Assembly (NCBI RefSeq): GCF_024580525.1
Contig: NZ_JANIKQ010000013.1
Location: 1 to 64,000, forward strand
DNA: 64,000 nucleotides
Direction of reading: 5' to 3'
Source of the DNA: Neisseria dentiae
GTDB lineage: Bacteria; Pseudomonadota; Gammaproteobacteria; Burkholderiales; Neisseriaceae
In this document: piece by piece, positions 27,627 to 37,804 of the stretch
How the letters are laid out: every line of letters starts with the position of its first letter
How positions within the stretch are numbered: position 1 is the first letter of the stretch
Notes under the pieces: generated by a model
Databases searched by the model: none
The model's input: only the letters and a program-made list of their open reading frames with translations
What the model was told of the DNA's origin: nothing
Program-made: the position numbers and the translations under genes

Positions 27627-28516
27627 CGGTCTTCCCTTTTTAAAAATTCTGCATACATATCGTCTAAGGCGGGGGTGTGGATATGAATATCGGCGATGTT
27701 GTCCATGCCGCCCAACTCATACAGCAACCCCATTTTTTCTTCGGTACGGCATTCGGTTCGGTAACTCAATCCACCTTGCGGCTGCCAGCGCGGGGAGAGT
27801 GGGGTATTGTGTTTGAGCGTAACATCTATTGAAACGGGCAGGCCGCTCTGTATCTGCAATTCGCCGATACTGCCGTCGGCCACTTTGCTGCCGTTTTTCA
27901 TCACCACGATACGGTCTGCATGGCCGTCAAGCTCCGATAAGGCATGGGTGCTGAGCAAAACCGTGGTTCCCGATTCTTTCAGCTCGCGGATAATGCCGTA
28001 AAACATTTGCCGCGATGCAGGGTCCAGCCCGGTGGTCGGTTCGTCGAGCAGCATCACTTTCGGGTTGCCGAGCAAGGCTTGCGCCAAAGCCAAACGCTGG
28101 CGCATACCTTTTGAATAAGTGCCGACCCGGCGGCCGGCGGCTTGGGCAATGCCGACGCGCGCCAATAAGTCGGCATTCCGCCCCGGCGGCTGCTTCTTCA
28201 GTTTGGCGTAAAAATCCAAAGTTTCCTTACCGGTCAGCGTGGGGTGCAAGGCAACCGTTTCCGGCAGATAGCCGATTCGGCTGCGGGTTTGTACGCCATC
28301 CCTGCCTGCCACACTGCCGCCCAACAGGCTGACACTGCCTTCGGTGGGGGCAATCAGGCCGAGTATTAATTTGATGATGGTGGATTTTCCTGCTCCGTTA
28401 TGGCCGACCAAACCTGTGCATTGGCCGGATTCCAGCATTAAATCAAGCTGCCTGACTGCAAACCTGCTGCCGTATTGCTTGCTTATACCGCTCAATACCA
28501 CGGGGGGCGTATTCAT
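27623..28516 (-). CDS. nosF: NosF ABC transporter ATPase
   Basis: The 297-residue ATPase has Walker A GHNGAGKST, the ABC signature YSKGMRQRLALAQALL, and Walker B VMLLDEPTTGLD. It powers NosFY with the periplasmic NosD in maturation of the copper-sulfur CuZ centre. The frame is open far upstream, but that part overlaps nosD; the start at 28516, nine bases before the nosD end, gives the family length. Confidence 0.92.
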   Translation of the reverse strand: MNTPPVVLSGISKQYGSRFAVRQLDLMLESGQCTGLVGHNGAGKSTIIKLILGLIAPTEGSVSLLGGSVAGRDGVQTRSRIGYLPETVALHPTLTGKETLDFYAKLKKQPPGRNADLLARVGIAQAAGRRVGTYSKGMRQRLALAQALLGNPKVMLLDEPTTGLDPASRQMFYGIIRELKESGTTVLLSTHALSELDGHADRIVVMKNGSKVADGSIGELQIQSGLPVSIDVTLKHNTPLSPRWQPQGGLSYRTECRTEEKMGLLYELGGMDNIADIHIHTPALDDMYAEFLKREDR

Positions 28517-28524
28517 GCTTATCC

Positions 28525-29814
28525 TTACCTTTGTTTTTGCCGAACGGCATGCAGTTTCTCCCATGCGGGCACGGAATCGGGTTTCATCAACGGCTTGCTG
28601 TCTATCACGCCTCCGGGCAGCAAGGCGGGAAACTGCGACTGCGCCCATTTGACTATGGTCATGGCAGGGCTGTTCATCAGCAGTCTGGCCGCAGGCGTGC
28701 GCCAAATGATTTGATCGGTAATGCCGTTGGGGCGGTAGGCATTGTCGCCGAAACCGTCGCCGTTCAGGTCGAATGCGCTGTTGTCGCTCCAATAGTTGCC
28801 CCGCCCGCCTTCTGCCCAGTCGAGAAAACGGGTGCTCACATATTTCACTTGGTTTTGGTTGCCGATAAAGGCGTTGCCGGTTAATTTCGTGCCTTCGATG
28901 GCGGCGGTGAAATGAATGCCTATGGCGCAGTTCTCAAAACGGTTGCCGGTGATGCGGTTATAGTTGGCGTTGTAAACAAACACGCATTTTTCGGCTTTAT
29001 CGATTGCGTTGCCGTGTATTTCGGAATGATTGGCATAATTGAGCATCAGGCCTTGGTCGCGGCTGTTTAAAGCGATATTGCCGTTGATTTTCAAGCGATC
29101 GGAAAACATGATGGCATAGCCGATATTGTTGCCCACCGAAATATTGCCGCTCACTTCGCTGTCGTTGGTATACATATAATGAACGGCGTAGCGAAGTTTG
29201 GTGAAATAATTGTTTTTATAAATATTTTTTGTACTGGTGTTGGAGAAGATGCCGTCCCGTCCTTCAGAAATACGGTTGCCGACAACCTGCGATCCGGGCG
29301 CGTTCCACACGGTAACGCCGTTGCCGCGTTCGTTAACGCGCAGTTTGGTGTCGCCGACAATGCGGTTGCCTCTGACCATAGCATCGGGCGCGCCGTGAAT
29401 ATAAACACCGACGGAGTTTTCCAAAATATCGTTATGCTCCACCAAGGCTTTTGCAGCGGTGTTTTCCAAATAAATTCCCGCATCCATCTGCGGCAGGCTC
29501 AAGCCGGAAAGGGTAACGGTGAGCTGCCGCAAAGTAACGTTCGGGGCGCGCACTTCGATAGTGCGCCCGTTGCGGCGGCCCTCGATAACGGCGGAACGGT
29601 CGGCGGGGCCTTCGATGGTAAGCGGTTTGTCTATCAGAATGTTGCCCGCATATCTGCCGCGCGCCAGCCGCAAAATATCACCGGGTTGCGCCCGTGCCGC
29701 AACCTGCTGCAAATCGCTGCCCGCAGCCACATCGATTATGGCGGCAGAGACCGTCTGAAAGGTGCAGCAGAATAAGCACAATAAGAAAAGGCGTATCGTA
29801 TTATTCATTTTCAT
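28525..29814 (-). CDS. nosD: NosD periplasmic copper-site maturation protein
   Basis: The 429-residue protein has a signal peptide and a right-handed beta-helix of repeated NosD/CASH motifs (for example NGVTVWNAPGSQVVGN and GLMLNYANHSEIHGN). It acts in the periplasm with NosFY to build the CuZ site of NosZ. A start two codons later (29808) is equally possible. Confidence 0.92.
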   Translation of the reverse strand: MKMNNTIRLFLLCLFCCTFQTVSAAIIDVAAGSDLQQVAARAQPGDILRLARGRYAGNILIDKPLTIEGPADRSAVIEGRRNGRTIEVRAPNVTLRQLTVTLSGLSLPQMDAGIYLENTAAKALVEHNDILENSVGVYIHGAPDAMVRGNRIVGDTKLRVNERGNGVTVWNAPGSQVVGNRISEGRDGIFSNTSTKNIYKNNYFTKLRYAVHYMYTNDSEVSGNISVGNNIGYAIMFSDRLKINGNIALNSRDQGLMLNYANHSEIHGNAIDKAEKCVFVYNANYNRITGNRFENCAIGIHFTAAIEGTKLTGNAFIGNQNQVKYVSTRFLDWAEGGRGNYWSDNSAFDLNGDGFGDNAYRPNGITDQIIWRTPAARLLMNSPAMTIVKWAQSQFPALLPGGVIDSKPLMKPDSVPAWEKLHAVRQKQR

Positions 29815-29873
29815 TCAATATATCGGAAAGCAGCAGGCGGTGCTTTCAGACGGCCTGCTGCTGTTGCACCGTT

Positions 29874-31832
29874 TTATGACTTCACAATCATCTGCCCCGA
29901 CATTTCCATATGCAGCGCATGGCAGAACCATTGGCAATAATACCAATGCACGCCCGGTCGGTTGGCGGTGAAAGTAACCGATGCCGTGGCCTGCGGCGCC
30001 ACTTCCATGGCAATGCCGTATCCCTCCAGTGTAAAGCCGTGTGTTAAATCGTCGATGGTTTCGGTGTTGGTTACATAAACCGTTACTTCGTCGCCCAAAT
30101 TCACTTCAAACTGGGGAACGCTGAATACCGGCGCAACGGCGGTCATATAAACACGCACTTTTTTACCTTCGCGAATCACTTTTGCAGCCTTTTCCAGCTC
30201 GACACCGTCTTTTTTGGCCTGCTCCAAAGCATCTTGCCACATCCATGGATCGTTACGGTCCCATGTGCGGCGCGGGTTGATTTTGGAAGCGGCCACCAAG
30301 AGCATATCGTGCGGTTCGGCAAAACTCGGGCCGTCGTGTACCAGTTTCATTTCGTCGCCGGAAATATCAATCAACTGGTCGTTTTCAGGTTTCAGCGGGC
30401 CAACGTTCAAGAAGCGGTCTTTTGAAAATTTATTTAATGAAACCAGCCATTTGCCGTCGGCCTCTTTGGTTTCGCCCATGGTTGTGTGATTGTGGCCGGG
30501 TTGGTAGTGGACATCCAGTTTTTGCACGATGGGGTCCACTTTTTCGCCTTTGTATGCCTGAATGGCTTTGGCAATATCCCATTTCACCATCTGGCTGTCG
30601 ATAAACAGCGTTGTATAGGCAAAGCCGCGGCCGTCGAATGCGGTATGCAGCGGCCCCAAACCTAATTGCGGTTCGGCAACCACGACATCGCGCGGCTGGA
30701 TTTTTCCGGCAAACAAATCATCGAGTTTGCTGACATCCAACACGGTTACGGTGGGCGAGAGCTTGCCGTTGAGCATGATGTATTTACCGTCGGGCGAAGC
30801 ATTACAGCCGTGGGGCGAATTGGGTACGGGAATATAGCGGGTATAGGCCGACTTGGCTTGGGCGCGGCCATCCAACACTTTCACACCGTTGATTTCTTTG
30901 AAATCACCTGCCTTGATGCCGTCTTCAATCGCTTTCAGGTTGAACACCACGCACCAGTCTTGTTCGTTGGCCGATGCGCCTTGAACATCAAGTGCGCGCT
31001 CAGAGTTGTAGCAGGTTGAAAAAGAATATTTGCCTTGATAGTCGGCATCGCCGTTGTCGAGGTTGCCGTCAACCATCACTTGCCAGGCAATCTGCATGGT
31101 TTCGCCGTCTACGGCGGTGTAAACCGACCACCAGGTTTTCGGGTCGTTTATTTTGCCTTCGCTTCCCACGGGAATAATATGCTCGCCGTTGGCAAACACA
31201 TACCCTGTTTTCGGATAACGTTGCGGACGCAGGCCGTGAACGCCCGAAACATTGGGTATTTCCACAATTTTATCGGTTTTCATCACATCGCAGCGGATAC
31301 GGCAAACACGGTTGTTGGCTTTATCGTTGGCGTAAATATAGCGGCCGTCATAGGTTTGGTCGGTAAACGACATATGCGGGTGGTGCAAATCGCCGTTGGG
31401 CAGGCAAGGCATATTGCTCCGTTTTAAAAACTCTTTGGTTTCAGGCGTGTTGTGTTCGTTTAAGATGCGCAAACTTTCATTGGTGCGTCCCCAGCCGGTA
31501 GCACTGTCCATATTGAACACGGGAATGCGCATCAGCTCGCGCATAGAAGGCAGCCCCAACACACGGATTTCCCCCGATTGTCCGCCCGAACTGAAGGCGT
31601 AGTATTGGTCTAACTCGCCGGGGCCGACGTAGTCTTTATGTTCGGCGGTGGCGGCAGATGAAGAAGCTGCTCCTGAAGCCGCACCACCTGCACCGCCTTT
31701 GCCGTTTTCAGAACAGCCGGCCAGCCCCAACAGACCCATACCGGCCAACCCGGCCCCGGAAGCGGCTGCCGTGCCGAGGAACGAGCGGCGGCTCAAACCG
31801 CCGGAGCTTAATTTTTTATCTTCTTCAGACAT
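29874..31832 (-). CDS. nosZ: nitrous-oxide reductase NosZ (Tat-exported, clade I type)
   Basis: This 652-residue periplasmic enzyme reduces N2O to N2. It has a Tat signal ([16 protein letters not shown]). The CuZ histidines appear in [34 protein letters not shown] and EPHDM. The C-terminal cupredoxin domain has the CuA site [16 protein letters not shown]. The frame is intact, unlike the damaged nos genes reported for pathogenic Neisseria. Tat export and the nosRZDFYLX order fit clade I. Confidence 0.95.
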   Translation of the reverse strand: MSEEDKKLSSGGLSRRSFLGTAAASGAGLAGMGLLGLAGCSENGKGGAGGAASGAASSSAATAEHKDYVGPGELDQYYAFSSGGQSGEIRVLGLPSMRELMRIPVFNMDSATGWGRTNESLRILNEHNTPETKEFLKRSNMPCLPNGDLHHPHMSFTDQTYDGRYIYANDKANNRVCRIRCDVMKTDKIVEIPNVSGVHGLRPQRYPKTGYVFANGEHIIPVGSEGKINDPKTWWSVYTAVDGETMQIAWQVMVDGNLDNGDADYQGKYSFSTCYNSERALDVQGASANEQDWCVVFNLKAIEDGIKAGDFKEINGVKVLDGRAQAKSAYTRYIPVPNSPHGCNASPDGKYIMLNGKLSPTVTVLDVSKLDDLFAGKIQPRDVVVAEPQLGLGPLHTAFDGRGFAYTTLFIDSQMVKWDIAKAIQAYKGEKVDPIVQKLDVHYQPGHNHTTMGETKEADGKWLVSLNKFSKDRFLNVGPLKPENDQLIDISGDEMKLVHDGPSFAEPHDMLLVAASKINPRRTWDRNDPWMWQDALEQAKKDGVELEKAAKVIREGKKVRVYMTAVAPVFSVPQFEVNLGDEVTVYVTNTETIDDLTHGFTLEGYGIAMEVAPQATASVTFTANRPGVHWYYCQWFCHALHMEMSGQMIVKS

Positions 31833-31898
31833 GATACTCTCCTAATAAAATCCGGTATTGCGCCAAAAACGTTTTACCGTGTGGGAAAATGAATAAAA

Positions 31899-34217
31899 TC
31901 AATGCTCGCCGGTTCGGGAAGAGCCGGTTTTGCCGTGTTGCGGGATAAAGTGCACAACCTGTTCGGTTGCCGGTGTTGCATTTTGCCTTTCAAGTTCCGC
32001 TTTGGCCGCCGCCTGTTTCTGCTTTTTGCGGTTAACCTGCACCAAATGCGGGCAAAGGGTATTGTGGTGATAGAGCATTTGGCAGTTCAAACATTGGATA
32101 CACTCGTTGGGATCGATATCGCCTTCGGGGTGTATGGCCTGCACGGGGCAGTCGTGGGCGCAACGCTGGCAGGGATTGCCACACATCGGGTAGCGGCGCA
32201 GCCAGTCAAACACACGCAGTCTGGCGGGAATGGCCAATGCCGCACCGAGCGGGCAGAGATAGCGGCAATAAAAACGTTCGATAAACAGCCCTGCCGCCAG
32301 TAATACAACGGCAAACAAAACAAACCACCATTCGCGGACAAACTTTAAAATGACGGCAGTTTTAAAAGGCTCCACTTCGGAAAGTTTTTCGGCCAAGCCC
32401 AATTCGTAAAGCGAAACGCCGAACAAAACCATAAAAATCACATATTTCAATGCCGCCAACCGGGTGTGCATGCCGTGGGGTACGGCAATCTGCCTGATAC
32501 CCGTTTTTTTCGCCGCACGGTTGAGCAGCTCCTGCAAAGCACCGAACGGGCAGAGCCAGCCGCAAAACGCCCCTCTGTTCCAAAACAAAATCGAAATCGC
32601 GGTGGCGCACCATAAAATAAATACCAGCGGATCCATCAGGAAATATTCCCAACTGAAGCCCGTGCGCAACGCGGTAGTGAAGGTCAGCACATTCACAACC
32701 GATAACTGCGCCTGTGCATACCAGCCGATATAAAACAGGCTGAAAGCGAGAAACACCAAGCGGAAGCGGTCATAAAAAACAGGGTATTTGGTGAGCGTGT
32801 CTTGAAAGAAAAATATGCCGATTAATACCAAGAGCGAAAATGCAACTATGCCGATTTGCCAGCGTTTGCCACGCCAAACCTGCTTCCACAGGCCGTTTTG
32901 CACCTGATTTTCCGCGGCGGCATCGGGCGCAGATTCATTCGGTGCGGCAGACGTTTCAACCGTGATTTCCACCGGTTCGGCTTTCGGGTCGTCTTCACTG
33001 TATGCAGCGGGCAGGTGATAGTTGAGGTCGGCGGTTACAAAAGCCTTGTCTTTCACATTCAGCACACGCTGAATCATCAGCTGTAAGCGCCACGGTTCGG
33101 CTGCATCAAACTCTATTCCTTCAGGCACGGTAAACAGCGACACCTCTTTGAATTTCGGTGCGTCTTGCGGTGCGAGTGCAATTAACCGCTCGTGGTTTTG
33201 ATCGGTAAAGCGGAAGCTTGTTGCCCCCTGAATCACTTCGATACGGTCGAAAATGCCGCCGCGCACATAACCCGACCCCTTCCACGAATAATGACCTTCT
33301 CCTGCCACCATAACCGCCTGCTGACCGGGCTTGAGCGATTGTTTCAGACGGCTGTAACCCGGTTCGCCCAACAGGCTTTTACCGATAGAAGGCTGGCTGA
33401 CTACTGCGGTATATAAATCGATAAACGTATCTTCAGGTTTGCCCGGTTCGGGGTGTTTGGCCGCCTCGCCGCCGCTGTTGGCTTCAAAAGACTTATTGGC
33501 ATCTCCAACCGTCATATGCAGATGGCCAATAGCTTTTTGTGCCAACAGCTCAGTCCAGCTTTGAATGTCCTGCTTACTTTCGTTAATCTTGCGGCGAGGG
33601 CGGGTTTGTGCTGCTTTGCTTTGGCCGTCTGAATCGTTTCCGGTGTTAACTTGAGCTGTGCCGACTTTATATTGTTTGGCGATTGCATTAACCGAACGTT
33701 GCATACTGTCGTTAATCACCATCAGTGTAACGGTGGCCCCACTGATAATATCGGCCGGCGCTTTACCCGGTTTGGGCGGGTTCTTAATGAAATTCAAACC
33801 GATATAGTGGCGGATAAAGGCATCGACTTTGGCTTGCGGGATACCGATTAACACAATCGGCTCATGGTGTTCCACCAGTTTCACCCCCCGAATGGTGCCG
33901 TCGTTGGCAAGGCCCACCAGCATATCGATAGGTTTGCTGGAATAACCGCGGGTGTTCACAATATCAGTAGTCAGATAAACAAAACCCAGTTGTTCATTTC
34001 CTTTATAGGCACGCGCAACCATAGGCTTACCCTCCGGTTCGCCGATACGGTCGGCGCCGGGGAAAATTTCGGCAGGCGGGCTTTTAGATAGAAACTCGGG
34101 CAGACGTTCCGCACGGGCGAGCAGCGGTACGGTGATCAGAAGAAGCGGCAGAAGAACAAAAAGCGCGATGCCCGAACACAGGTGGTTGATTTTTTCTTTG
34201 AAGTGCAGGCCGGACAT
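31899..34217 (-). CDS. nosR: NosR membrane flavo-iron-sulfur protein for N2O reduction
   Basis: The 772-residue protein has an N-terminal periplasmic FMN-binding domain with the flavinylation motif SGATVT (predicted FMN on T162). Six or so membrane helices follow, with cysteine motifs GWLCPFGAL and RYLCPLGAA. A cytoplasmic ferredoxin tail carries CGNPCQRCAHDCP and CIQCLNC. It supplies electrons to NosZ and is needed for nos expression. It is first in the operon and is preceded by a perfect FNR box. Confidence 0.94.
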   Translation of the reverse strand: MSGLHFKEKINHLCSGIALFVLLPLLLITVPLLARAERLPEFLSKSPPAEIFPGADRIGEPEGKPMVARAYKGNEQLGFVYLTTDIVNTRGYSSKPIDMLVGLANDGTIRGVKLVEHHEPIVLIGIPQAKVDAFIRHYIGLNFIKNPPKPGKAPADIISGATVTLMVINDSMQRSVNAIAKQYKVGTAQVNTGNDSDGQSKAAQTRPRRKINESKQDIQSWTELLAQKAIGHLHMTVGDANKSFEANSGGEAAKHPEPGKPEDTFIDLYTAVVSQPSIGKSLLGEPGYSRLKQSLKPGQQAVMVAGEGHYSWKGSGYVRGGIFDRIEVIQGATSFRFTDQNHERLIALAPQDAPKFKEVSLFTVPEGIEFDAAEPWRLQLMIQRVLNVKDKAFVTADLNYHLPAAYSEDDPKAEPVEITVETSAAPNESAPDAAAENQVQNGLWKQVWRGKRWQIGIVAFSLLVLIGIFFFQDTLTKYPVFYDRFRLVFLAFSLFYIGWYAQAQLSVVNVLTFTTALRTGFSWEYFLMDPLVFILWCATAISILFWNRGAFCGWLCPFGALQELLNRAAKKTGIRQIAVPHGMHTRLAALKYVIFMVLFGVSLYELGLAEKLSEVEPFKTAVILKFVREWWFVLFAVVLLAAGLFIERFYCRYLCPLGAALAIPARLRVFDWLRRYPMCGNPCQRCAHDCPVQAIHPEGDIDPNECIQCLNCQMLYHHNTLCPHLVQVNRKKQKQAAAKAELERQNATPATEQVVHFIPQHGKTGSSRTGEH

Positions 34218-34258
34218 ATTTTTCTACCTAACAATAATATTCCAATAAATTGATGAAT

Positions 34259-34300
34259 ATTATATGAATCTAATAGACGGTAAAATTTGATATACATCAA
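34259..34300 (-). promoter_or_regulatory. FNR-activated class II promoter of the nos operon
   Basis: TTGATATACATCAA (34287-34300) is a perfect TTGAT-N4-ATCAA FNR site. A perfect TATAAT lies on the minus strand at 34264-34259. This puts the FNR centre 41.5 bases upstream of a start near 34252, the exact class II geometry. nosR starts 35 bases further on. Confidence 0.85.
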
Positions 34301-34385
34301 CAGCAGCAGCAATTGCCAGCTTCGGCCGTCAAAATCAAAACGGCCTGAAACAGGCCGTCTGAAAAGGTGGAAAACGCAATAGATT

Positions 34386-34967
34386 TTAAATTAATTTAAC
34401 CGTGCCGTGCATCAAACCGTAGTGTCCGGGGAAAGTGCAGTAAAACTCATACTGGCTGCCTTCGGCAAACTTACTCGGATCAACTGTAAACGTGGTTTCC
34501 TCACCGCCACCGATTAATTTAGAGTGGGCAATCACACGCGTATCACCGGGTTTCACAAAATCATTTGCAGCAGTTGCCCCTGCGCCGTCGCCCACCACAC
34601 CCGATGCGTCTTCACTTTTGGAAATAACGAGATTGTGTCCCATGGCAGCGGCAGGCATTTTGCCGGTATGTTTCAATACAATCTTGAATTCTTTGCAAGA
34701 TTTTTTGATTTCAAGCTCTTGCTTGTCGAACTTCATTTGGTCGTCCGAATTCACGACGGTTTCACACTCACCGGCTTCAGCAGGTGCAGCAGCACTTCCT
34801 GCCGAAGCCGGCGCGGCTTGTTCTGCCGGGGTGTTTTCGGTAGGCGCCTCAGAAGCGGCAGCGACAGGTGCTTCCGAAACGGCGGCAGGAGCAGCAGTTT
34901 CTTGTTGCCCGCCGCAGGCACTTAATGATAAAGCGGCGGCAGAGATTAAAGCGAAATAGATTTTCAT
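34386..34967 (-). CDS. laz: lipid-modified azurin with H.8-type linker
   Basis: This 193-residue blue copper lipoprotein has a signal ending SLSACGG, an Ala/Pro/Glu-rich H.8 linker (about residues 20-65) and an azurin domain. The copper ligands are visible as H in MGHNLV and C, H and M in YCTFPGHYGLMHG. Outer-membrane azurin carries electrons in neisserial respiration and denitrification. It precedes the nos operon and has its own FNR promoter. A single uptake sequence lies downstream. Confidence 0.92.
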   Translation of the reverse strand: MKIYFALISAAALSLSACGGQQETAAPAAVSEAPVAAASEAPTENTPAEQAAPASAGSAAAPAEAGECETVVNSDDQMKFDKQELEIKKSCKEFKIVLKHTGKMPAAAMGHNLVISKSEDASGVVGDGAGATAANDFVKPGDTRVIAHSKLIGGGEETTFTVDPSKFAEGSQYEFYCTFPGHYGLMHGTVKLI

Positions 34968-35014
34968 GTGAACAACTCCGTATCGGATTCAAAGGATTAT
35001 TAAAACATTCATTT

Positions 35015-35056
35015 ATTATCCATTTTTTACTTGGGTTTAATTTTGATATAAATCAA
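35015..35056 (-). promoter_or_regulatory. FNR-activated class II promoter of the azurin gene
   Basis: TTGATATAAATCAA (35043-35056) is a perfect FNR box. GATAAT on the minus strand at 35020-35015 is a good -10 at the class II distance (start near 35008). The arrangement copies that of nosR. Confidence 0.82.
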
Positions 35057-35078
35057 ATTTTAGTTTAGGGTATTTGCT

Positions 35079-36470
35079 TTAAATATCCAACTCATCGCTC
35101 AGATAAACCTTTTCGCCTTCGTCGCGCGGCATAATCAGGTTCATCAGCAGCGCCGCCGTGCCGCCCATGCAGATGGGGTTTTGGAACAGCTCTTTCACAG
35201 GCAGAAGGGCGAACACTTCAGGTTTGAAGCTCACGCCCAAACCCAAGCCGATAGAAGTGGCGGCAATCACGGCTTCGCGGCGGTTGATGCCGTTGGTCAT
35301 GATGATGCGCACGCCGGCAATGGCGATCAGGCCGAACATCAGCACCATCGCACCGCCGATAACCGGGCTGGGAATGGTGGTAAACGCGCGGCCCACCACG
35401 GGAAACAGCCCCAGCAGCACCAAAATGGCGGCGATATACTTGCCCACATGGCGCGAGGCCACGCCGGTCATCTGAATCACGCCGTTGTTTTGTGCGAACG
35501 TGGTCAAAGGCAGCGAACCTAGCGCGGTGGCAATCACCGACACCAAGCCGTCGGCGAACACGCCGCCGCGAAGGCGTTTTTGAAATTCTTCGCCTTCGTA
35601 ATCTTCGCCGGACACCATCGCCGTGGCGGTTAAGTCGCCCACCGCTTCAAAAATGCTCAGCAGATATACCAAACCTGCCACCAGAAACGGAATGAATTGG
35701 AAGTCGAAACCGTATTTGAACGGTACGGGCACGGTAACCAGCGGCAGGTTGTCCAACACCGAAAAATCCACCATACCCAAAAACAGCGCCACCACATAGC
35801 CCGCAATCATGCCCACGGCAATGCCGCTCATGCGCAAGAGCGGGTTTTTCAGGCTGTTGAAAAACAGCACCACCGCCAACACAAAAGCCGCCAGCGCGAT
35901 GTTTTGCCAAGCGCCGAACGTGCCGTTGCCCATGGCCGCATAGCCGCCGCCGAATTCGGTAATCGCCACGCTGATCAGGCTCAGGCCGATCATCATCACC
36001 ACCACGCCGCTCACGGTGGGGGTGATCACTTTTTTCAAATAGGGCAGCAGCCATGCCGAACCGGCCACCAGAAATGCGCCCACAAACGCCACGCCGAGCA
36101 GGGCGGAGAGCATGGCGTGTTCGTCCAACCCCTGTTCTTTCATGCCCAAGCCCAGCGAAATCATCACGCCCACAAACGAAAAGTTGACCGACTGGATCGA
36201 CAGCATGCCCGAACCCACCGGCCCGAAGCGGTTAACCTGCAAATAAGTGCCGATGCCCGAGGCCACCATCGCCATCGACACCAGATAGGCCGTCATTTCC
36301 GGCGGCAGTTTCAGCGCACCACCCACAATCAGCGCGGGGGTAATCATCGGCACGAAAATTGCCAAAAGGTGGGTGATTGCGCTTAAAAGCGCGTTGGGGA
36401 AGGGCGGTTTGTCTTCGAGGCGGTAAACCAAATCGGGCGCATCGCCCTTGCGGGAGAGGGGGGCTGCCAT
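35079..36470 (-). CDS. NCS2-family purine (xanthine/uric acid-type) permease
   Basis: The 463-residue protein with about 14 membrane segments belongs to nucleobase:cation symporter family 2. The motif FAQNNGVIQMTGVASRHVGK follows the purine branch (XanP/XanQ, UapA), not the uracil branch. The ATG at 36470 has AAGGAA upstream; the longer frame is not supported. The substrate is probably xanthine or urate. Confidence 0.88.
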   Translation of the reverse strand: MAAPLSRKGDAPDLVYRLEDKPPFPNALLSAITHLLAIFVPMITPALIVGGALKLPPEMTAYLVSMAMVASGIGTYLQVNRFGPVGSGMLSIQSVNFSFVGVMISLGLGMKEQGLDEHAMLSALLGVAFVGAFLVAGSAWLLPYLKKVITPTVSGVVVMMIGLSLISVAITEFGGGYAAMGNGTFGAWQNIALAAFVLAVVLFFNSLKNPLLRMSGIAVGMIAGYVVALFLGMVDFSVLDNLPLVTVPVPFKYGFDFQFIPFLVAGLVYLLSIFEAVGDLTATAMVSGEDYEGEEFQKRLRGGVFADGLVSVIATALGSLPLTTFAQNNGVIQMTGVASRHVGKYIAAILVLLGLFPVVGRAFTTIPSPVIGGAMVLMFGLIAIAGVRIIMTNGINRREAVIAATSIGLGLGVSFKPEVFALLPVKELFQNPICMGGTAALLMNLIMPRDEGEKVYLSDELDI

Positions 36471-36603
36471 CGTAAATTCCTTATATGTAACCGAACGATA
36501 AAATTTGTAAGCGCGGATTGTAAACAATTCGAGCGTTAACTTCAATTTCAAAGCGGCAGGTTCGGTTTGGAAAACCGCGCCTTTCAGCATAACCGCATAA
36601 AAA

Positions 36604-36645
36604 CAGGCCGTCTGAAAAGCCGCCGAAACGTTTTCAGACGGCCTC
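36604..36645. terminator. inverted uptake-sequence hairpin upstream of the purine permease
   Basis: CAGGCCGTCTGAAAA and TTTTCAGACGGCCT pair over a 12-base loop. It lies between divergent genes, so it may insulate promoters or only serve in DNA uptake. Confidence 0.4.
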
Positions 36646-36721
36646 AAAAACCTTTGCAAACCTTTGCAGGGCGCGTGTAATCAGCATTTCCCATCTATTT
36701 CAAAGTAGGCTACAATCGGCC

Positions 36722-36877
36722 TGAAGTGGATTCACACACTTCCGCTACGGCGTTGCCGCGCCTCAGCTCAAAGAGAACGATTTTGTAAGCCGCTGAAGCG
36801 GCAACAGAATCGGTTCCGTACTATCTGTACTGTCTGCGGCTTGCTGCCTTGTATCGAAAATGTGTGAATCCACTATA
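36722..36877. repeat. Correia element (CREE), full length, upstream of dapA
   Basis: The 156-bp element has terminal inverted repeats (GTGGATTCACACA on the left, TGTGTGAATCCAC on the right). It carries the full internal segment AGCTCAAAGAGAACGATTTT and the core GTACTATCTGTACTGTCTGC. It ends 34 bases before the dapA start, and TATACT at the junction (36874-36879) could act as a -10 element. Confidence 0.88.
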
Positions 36878-36911
36878 CTTTACCGAACGTTCGAGAAATA
36901 AAGGTTTTACC

Positions 36912-37787
36912 ATGTTAAAAGGCAGTTTGGTTGCCCTGATCACACCCATGAATGCAGACGGCAGCGTTAATTACGGCGAACTTCGCACCTTGATCGACTG
37001 GCACATCGAAAACGGCACCGACGGCATCGTGGCCGTAGGCACCACCGGCGAGAGCGCCACCCTGCCGGCAGAGGAGCATCTGGCGGTGGTGGAGGCCACC
37101 GTCAAACACGTTAACAAGCGCGTGCCCGTGATTGCCGGCACCGGCGCCAACAGCACCGAAGAAGCCATCGAGCTTTCCAAAGCCGCCGAGCGTTTGGGCG
37201 CCGACTACACCCTGTCGGTGGTTCCCTACTACAACAAACCCTCGCAGGAAGGCATTTACCGCCATTTCAAAGCCATCGCCGAGGCTACCGCCATCCCCAT
37301 GATTATCTATAACGTGCCCGGCCGCACCGTGGTGGATATGAACAACGAAACCATTCTGCGCCTGGCCGAAATCCCCAATATCGTCGGTGTGAAAGAAGCC
37401 AGCGGCGACATCGCCCGCGAAACCGACCTGATCAACCGCGCACCCGAAGGCTTCGCCGTTTATTCCGGCGACGACCCCACCGGCATGGCGTTTATGCTCT
37501 GCGGCGGCGACGGCGTGATTTCGGTGGCCGCTAACGTTGCCCCCAAACTGTTTGCCGATATGTGCCGCGAAGCCATCGCCGGCAATATTCCCGCTGCACG
37601 CGAGCTGAACAAAAAGCTCATTCCCGTGTATGACGTGATGTTTTGCGAACCCAGCCCCGCCGCCCCCAAATGGGCGCTTGCCCAACTGGGTCTGTGCCAA
37701 CCCCATGTGCGCCTGCCGATTATTGAACTTTCTTCAGACGGCCAAGACAAAGTACGCAGCGCGCTGAAAAGCGCCCAACTGATTTAA
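36912..37787 (+). CDS. dapA: 4-hydroxy-tetrahydrodipicolinate synthase
   Basis: The 291-residue TIM-barrel enzyme condenses pyruvate with aspartate semialdehyde in lysine/diaminopimelate synthesis. GTTGESATL is the pyruvate-binding motif, and the Schiff-base lysine is in [11 protein letters not shown]. The conserved tyrosine is in IIYNVPGRT. The start at 36912 fits family length. A Correia element supplies the adjacent upstream DNA. bamC follows after 17 bases, an order also seen in E. coli. Confidence 0.95.
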   Translation: MLKGSLVALITPMNADGSVNYGELRTLIDWHIENGTDGIVAVGTTGESATLPAEEHLAVVEATVKHVNKRVPVIAGTGANSTEEAIELSKAAERLGADYTLSVVPYYNKPSQEGIYRHFKAIAEATAIPMIIYNVPGRTVVDMNNETILRLAEIPNIVGVKEASGDIARETDLINRAPEGFAVYSGDDPTGMAFMLCGGDGVISVAANVAPKLFADMCREAIAGNIPAARELNKKLIPVYDVMFCEPSPAAPKWALAQLGLCQPHVRLPIIELSSDGQDKVRSALKSAQLI

Positions 37788-37804
37788 CCGGAGGAATCCC
37801 GCTA

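Noticed and set aside
28517..28792. N-terminally extended NosF
   Set aside because: The extra 92 residues overlap nosD and look like out-of-frame translation; the family start is at 28516.
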